This document shows, in pieces, positions 59,299-64,000 of a stretch of DNA of 64,000 bases. This stretch comes from Girardinichthys multiradiatus. Its lineage: Eukaryota > Chordata > Actinopteri > Cyprinodontiformes > Goodeidae. A model generated the notes under the pieces. It was not told the origin of the DNA. It saw nothing but the letters and a program-made list of their open reading frames with translations, and did not search any database. Each line of letters starts with the position of its first letter. Within the stretch, counting starts at the first letter, position 1. The stretch lies in contig NC_061797.1 of the NCBI RefSeq assembly GCF_021462225.1, forward strand, positions 27,613,093 through 27,677,092, given 5' to 3'. The position numbers were made by a program, and so were the translations under genes.

Positions 59299-59624
59299 GC
59301 TCACCAGCCACTTTATTATGTACACTGGTTCACACACTGGTATTGACAACAAGTCACTGTCCTTCAATGGCCTCCACAGCAACTAGATCTCAATCTAATG
59401 AGAGATACATTACCCATACGTTTTACCCATAGATTAAATGTGCAGCCGACAAATCCACATGATAGCAGCTGTTTATTTCTGTCATGTCAAAATGGATCAA
59501 ATTCTCTGAGGAATGTTTCTGACACCTGAATCCATGTAACAATGAATCAAGGCAGTTCTGAAGGCAAAATAGGGTCCAACTTGGTACTAGCAAGGTGTAC
59601 CTAATAACGTAGCCAATAAGTGAG
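59299..59624 (+). mobile_element. Internally deleted mariner-like element
   Basis: The left end CTCACCAGCCACTTTATTAT mirrors the right end GTACCTAATAACGTAGCCAA...GTGAG with decay. Between them are scraps of the 3' part of a transposase, such as GGCCTCCACAGCAACTAGAT (WPPQ..D-like) and AAGGCAGTTCTGAAGGCAAA. This terminal sequence is common in fish genomes. It lies 13 bp before the next transposon. Confidence 0.65.
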
Positions 59625-59637
59625 CATATTTGTTATA

Positions 59638-61247
59638 CAGGTCCTTCTCAAAATATTAGCATATTGTGATAAAGTTCATTATTTTCCATAATGTCATGAT
59701 GAAAATTTAACATTCATATATTTTAGATTCATTGCACACTAACTGAAATATTTCAGGTCTTTTATTGTCTTAATACGGATGATTGTGGCATACAGCTCAT
59801 GAAAACCCAAAATTCCTATCTCACAAAATTAGCATATTTCATCCGACCAATAAAAGAAAATTGTTTTTAATACAAAAAACGTCAACCTTCAAATAATCAG
59901 GTACAGTTATGCACTCAATACTTGGTCGGGAATCCTTTGGCAGAAATGACTGCTTCAATGCTGCGTGGCATGGAGGCAATCAACCTGTGGCACTGCTGAG
60001 GTCTTATGGAGGCCCAGGATGCTTCGATAGCGGCCTTTAGCTCATCCAGAGTGTTGGGTCTTGAGTCTCTCAACGTTCTCTTCACAATATCCCACAGATT
60101 CTCTATGGGGTTCAGGTCAGGAGAGTTGGCAGGCCAATTGAGCACAGTGATACCATGGTCAGTAAACCATTTACCAGTGGTTTTGGCACTGTGAGCAGGT
60201 GCCAGGTCGTGCTGAAAAATGAAATCTTCATCTCCATAGAGCTTTTCAGCAGATGGAAGCATGAAGTGCTCCAAAATCTCCTGATAGCTAGCTGCATTGA
60301 CCCTGCCCTTGATAAAACACAGTGGACCAACACCAGCAGCTGACACGGCACCCCAGACCATCACTGACTGTGGGTACTTGACACTGGACTTCTGGCATTT
60401 TGGCATTTCCTTCTCCCCAGTCTTCCTCCAGACTCTGCCACCTTGATTTCCGAATGACATGCAGAATTTGCTTTCATCCGAAAAAAGTACTTTGGACCAC
60501 TGAGCAACAGTCCAGTGCTGCTTCTCTGTAGCCCAGGTCAGGCGCTTCTGCTGCTGTTTCTGGTTCAAAAGTGGCTTGACCTGGGGAATGCAGCACCTGT
60601 AGCCCATTTCCTGCACACGCCTGTGCACGGTGGCTCTGGATGTTTCTACTCCAGACTCAGTCCACTGCTTCTGCAGGTCCCCCAAGGTCTGGAATCGGCC
60701 CTTCTCCACAATCTTCCTCAGGGTCCGGTCACCTCTTCTCGTTGTGCAGCGTTTTCTGCCACACTTTTTCCTTCCCACAGACTTCCCACTGAGGTGCCTT
60801 GATACAGCACTCTGGGAACAGCCTATTCGTTCAGAAATGTCTTTCTGTGTCTTACCCTCTTGCTTGAGGGTGTCAATAGTGGCCTTCTGGACAGCAGTCA
60901 GGTCGGCAGTCTTACCCATGATTGGGGTTTTGAGTGATGAACCAGGCTGGGAGTTTTAAAGGCCTCAGGAATCTTTTGCAGGTATTTAGAGTTAACTCGT
61001 TGATTCAGATGATTAGGTTCATAGCTCGTTTAGAGACCCTTTTAATGATATGCTAATTTTGTGAGATAGGAATTTTGGGTTTTCATGAGCTGTATGCCAA
61101 AATCATCCGTATTAAGACAATAAAAGACCTGAAATATTTCAGTTAGTGTGCCATGAATCTAAAATATATGAATGTTAAATTTTCATCATGACATTATGAA
61201 AAATAATGAACTTTATCACAATATGCTAATATTTTGAAAAGGACCTG
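59638..61247 (-). mobile_element. Tc1 family copy F (1610 bp, complete)
   Basis: TA duplications at 59636-59637 and 61248-61249. Both ends are of the AAAATATTAG type, though the right inverted repeat has private changes (GTGCCATGAATC, TTTTGAAAAGG). It carries an open transposase frame. Confidence 0.96.
59915..60919 (-). CDS. Tc1 transposase, copy F (334 aa, intact frame)
   Basis: Same architecture as copy D: two helix-turn-helix motifs, a basic linker and a DD34E catalytic domain (FSDES, FQHDLAP, NPIENLW). Private differences are LQKQW for LRKQW, RCCIPQ for RCRIPQ, NQGGRVW for NQGARVW and MPRSIEA for MPRRIEA; none hits a catalytic residue. The 14-residue KPLL segment is present. It is one of two candidates in the window for a functional source of this family. 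Confidence 0.93.
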   Translation of the reverse strand: MGKTADLTAVQKATIDTLKQEGKTQKDISERIGCSQSAVSRHLSGKSVGRKKCGRKRCTTRRGDRTLRKIVEKGRFQTLGDLQKQWTESGVETSRATVHRRVQEMGYRCCIPQVKPLLNQKQQQKRLTWATEKQHWTVAQWSKVLFSDESKFCMSFGNQGGRVWRKTGEKEMPKCQKSSVKYPQSVMVWGAVSAAGVGPLCFIKGRVNAASYQEILEHFMLPSAEKLYGDEDFIFQHDLAPAHSAKTTGKWFTDHGITVLNWPANSPDLNPIENLWDIVKRTLRDSRPNTLDELKAAIEASWASIRPQQCHRLIASMPRSIEAVISAKGFPTKY

Positions 61248-61258
61248 TAGAATAAATA

Positions 61259-62870
61259 CAGTGCCTTGCGAAAGTATTCGGCCCCCTTGAACTTTTCAAC
61301 CTCTTGCCACATTTCAGGCTTCAAACATAAAGATATAAAATTCTAATTTTTTGTGAAGAATCAACAACAAGTGGGACACAATCGTGAAGTGGAATGAAAT
61401 TTATTGGATATGTCAAACTTGTTTAACAAATAAAAAACTGAAAAGTGGGGCGTGCAATATTATTCGGCCCCCTTGCGTTAATACTTTGTAGCGCCACCCT
61501 TTGCTGCAATTACAGCTGCAAGTCGCTTGGGGTATGTCTCTATCAGTTTTGCACATCGAGAGACTGAAATTCTTGCCCATTCTTCCTTGCAAAGCAGCTG
61601 GAGCTCAGTGAGGTTGGATGGAGAGCGTTCGTGAACAGCAGTCTTCAGCTCTTTCCACAGATTCTCGATTGGATTCAGGTCTGGACTTTGACTTGGCCAT
61701 TCCAACACCTGGATATGTTTATTTGTGAACCATTTCATTGTAGATTTGGTTTTATGTTTTGGATCATTGTCTTGTTGGAAGATTAATCTCCGTCCCAGTC
61801 TCGGGTCTCTTGCAGACTCCAACAGGTTTTCTTCCAGAATGGTCCTGTATTTGGCCACATCCATCTTCCCATCAATTTTGACTATCTTCCCTGTCCCTAC
61901 TGACGAAAAGCAGGCCCAAACCATGATGCTGCCACCACCATGTTTGACAGTGGGGATGGAGTGTTCAGGGTGATGAGCTGTGTTGCAAAACATATCGTTT
62001 TGCATTGTGGCCAAACAGTTCCATTTTGGTTTCATCTGACCAGAGCACCTTCTTCCACATGTTTGGTGTGTCTCCCAGGTGGCTTGTGGCAAACTTTAAA
62101 CAAGACTTTTTATGGATATCTTTGAGAAATGGCTTTCTTCTTGCCACTCTTCCATAAAGGATAGATTTGTGCAGTGTACGACTGATTGTTGTCCTATGGA
62201 CACCTCATCTGTAGATCTCTGCAGTTCATCTAGAGTGATCATGGGCCTCTTGGCTGCATCTCTGATCAGTCTTCTCCTTGTTCGAGATGAAAGTTTAGAG
62301 GGACGGCCGGGTCTTGGTAGATTTGCAGTGGTCTGATAGTCCTTCCATTTCAATATGATTGCTTACACAGTGGTCCTTGAGATGTTTAAAGCTTGGGAAA
62401 TCTTTTTGTATCCAAATCCGGCTTTAAACTTCTCCACAACAGTATCTCGGACCTGCCTGGTGTGTTCCTTGGTCTTCATGATGCTCTCTGCGCTTTGAAC
62501 AGAACCCTGAGACTTTCACAGAGCAGGTGCATTTATACGGAGACTTGATTACACACAGGTGGATTCTATTTATCATCATCAGTCATTTGGGACAACATTG
62601 GATCATTCAGACATCCTCACTAAACTTCTGGAGTGAGTTTGCTGCACTGAAAGTAAAGGGGCCGAATAAAATTGCACGCCCCACTTTTCAGTTTTTTATT
62701 TGATAAAAAAGTTTGACACATCCAATAAATTTAATTCCACTTCACGATTGTGTCCCACTTGTTGTTGATTCTTCACAAAAAATTAGAATTTTATATCTTT
62801 ATGTTTGAAACCTGAAATGTGGCAAAAGGTTGAAAAGTTCAAGGGTGCCGAATACTTTCGCAAGGCACTG
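61259..62870 (-). mobile_element. Second Tc1-type element (1612 bp), broken
   Basis: TA duplications at 61257-61258 and 62871-62872 flank about 210-bp inverted repeats beginning CAGTGCCTTGCGAAAGTATT. The family differs from copies A-F. Only 11 bp (including both TAs) separate it from copy F. Confidence 0.95.
61478..62479 (-). pseudogene. Transposase of the second Tc1-type element (frameshifts, stop)
   Basis: The start is at 62479 (MKTKEHTRQVRDTVVEKFKA). An in-frame TAA follows ISRTTV near 62364, where the usual reading has a sense codon. Around 62200-61985 the coding continues in another frame (VARRKPFLKDIHKK, VLWSDETK) before returning to the first. The last part is clean: VKHGGGSIMVWACF, FQQDNDPKH and SPDLNPIENLW with DD34E spacing, ending GGATKY. 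At least three lesions; inactive. Confidence 0.9.
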
Positions 62871-62872
62871 TA

Positions 62873-64000
62873 GCATTAGTTACTGGCAGGCACTGTCCAC
62901 AATAGCAATGCCCAACTAAAATGAGGTATTGTGGCTTTTTAAATTTCTTTTGAATGATGACTTACCACAGTTCTGTGTCAGAACTCATTGGTTCAAGTGA
63001 GTTGATGAAAAATTTGTAGTTATGTGTTCTGCCAGGTTTCACTAAATTCAATTGAACTTGTGCTTTATGTCTTTACTTGAACGTTAAACCTCTTCTTCTT
63101 CCTCTCTTCCTTTACTGGCTACTCTCATTGACAATATTTTTAGCCTCCTACCTGTTTGATGTTTGTTTCAGGACAATGTATGTTCATTTAAATCTAAGAA
63201 ATAAATATGCAACAAAATTGAATTAGCAAAAAAAAAAAAGGCCAAATAAAATGAGCATCAAACTTGATCTTTACCCAATTTGTCCCACACATACTGTAGG
63301 TTTAATCAGAAGCACAGCAAGTGCGCCAGTCAGTAAAATGGAACTGACTGCTTAAATGTCAGTTTTCATATCAAGGGCTTAATGTTATAACAGAGTTGAG
63401 AAAGAGTAATAAAGGCAAAAAGGTTCTGATGCACAAACTTCCATGTATGTATGAACTGGGTTGAGTTTCAGTTGTAGAGAGACCTGAGATGTCAGTGGCA
63501 GATTGTGAGAGGTGATATTATCGACTGAAACTTTAGAGGCGATGTCTTCCAGCTTCCACACATGCAGTGTTGGTCCTGTGCCCTTTCGATTGCTTTTGAA
63601 GGAGACCAGCTGAGTGGCTGAGTGCAGGAGTTATAGATTTTTTCTTTCAATGTTGAACCTCAACAATAAAATACAAGAAAAAAAATACAGATGCTGTGAT
63701 TTTATCATTTAAAGTGCAAAGCAGCTGAAAAGTAAATCTAGATATCTAAAAGTTGTTGTAAAATAAGTGCAGATTAGCACATGGATCTGTGGTCTTGCAA
63801 ATCTTCAGTAATCTAAGTATATTCATAAAACCAAAGCTTTTTGAGACACATGGGGAACATTTAATTTCTATAATGTGTGTTATTTATTAAACTGGGACTT
63901 TTCTTTCAGCTCGAAATCCTTTTAAATCATAGATATCTTTACTAATTAATGTTGTTAACTGTTAGAGAAGCTTGTGAGCTTTACACAAAATCTATTTAAA
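62873..64000. other. Intergenic, nothing recognised
   Basis: AT-rich sequence to the end of the window, with a poly-A run near 63229. No supportable gene, RNA or transposon. Confidence 0.55.

Overview
The window looks like a teleost fish genome. It holds the 3' two-thirds of one intron-rich vertebrate gene on the + strand, with teleost-type mobile DNA in and around it: Tc1/mariner elements with TA target duplications, an RTE/Rex3-like LINE, tRNA-derived SINEs and a large foldback element. There is no sign of bacterial or viral gene organisation and no CRISPR array.

The host gene is a copine, best matched from memory to copine-7 (cpne7). Eleven coding exons between 4390 and 34045 join without a frame break. 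They encode 394 residues: the second C2 domain, the copine/von Willebrand A domain and the C-terminus. Every junction has GT/AG sites. The first C2 domain and the start codon were not found in positions 1-4389 and must lie upstream of the window. A poly(A) signal at 35367 suggests a 3' UTR of about 1.3 kb.

The introns carry repeats. Positions 7783-8587 hold a solo-LTR-like element. The 9.4-kb intron 9245-18611 holds a 0.8-kb direct duplication and a 1.8-kb foldback element (13965-15785). Intron 18667-23994 holds a Tc1 element nested inside a second, DD36E-type Tc1/mariner element. Intron 24047-25010 is largely an old Tc1 remnant. The last intron (26615-33892) holds LINE debris, an RTE/Rex3-like LINE with a 14-bp target duplication, and another Tc1 copy.

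Downstream of the gene (35.4-64 kb) I found no convincing protein-coding gene. This part holds three minus-strand copies of the same Tc1 family (43378-44987, 52923-54532, 59638-61247). A different, broken Tc1 element starts 11 bp after the last one. Three SINE copies, older Tc1 and mariner relics, LTR-like pieces and one unidentified ~1-kb DNA-transposon-like repeat are also present. One speculative promoter/ORF pair lies near 38.5-39.3 kb.

The main story in the mobile DNA is the five copies of one Tc1 family. Three are 1610 bp (334-aa transposase frame). Two are 1568 bp and share the same 42-bp in-frame deletion (320-aa frame). Terminal-repeat sequence variants do not sort with this deletion, which points to recombination or gene conversion between lineages. 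Identity calls rest on recalled family sequences and visible motifs; no database search was run.
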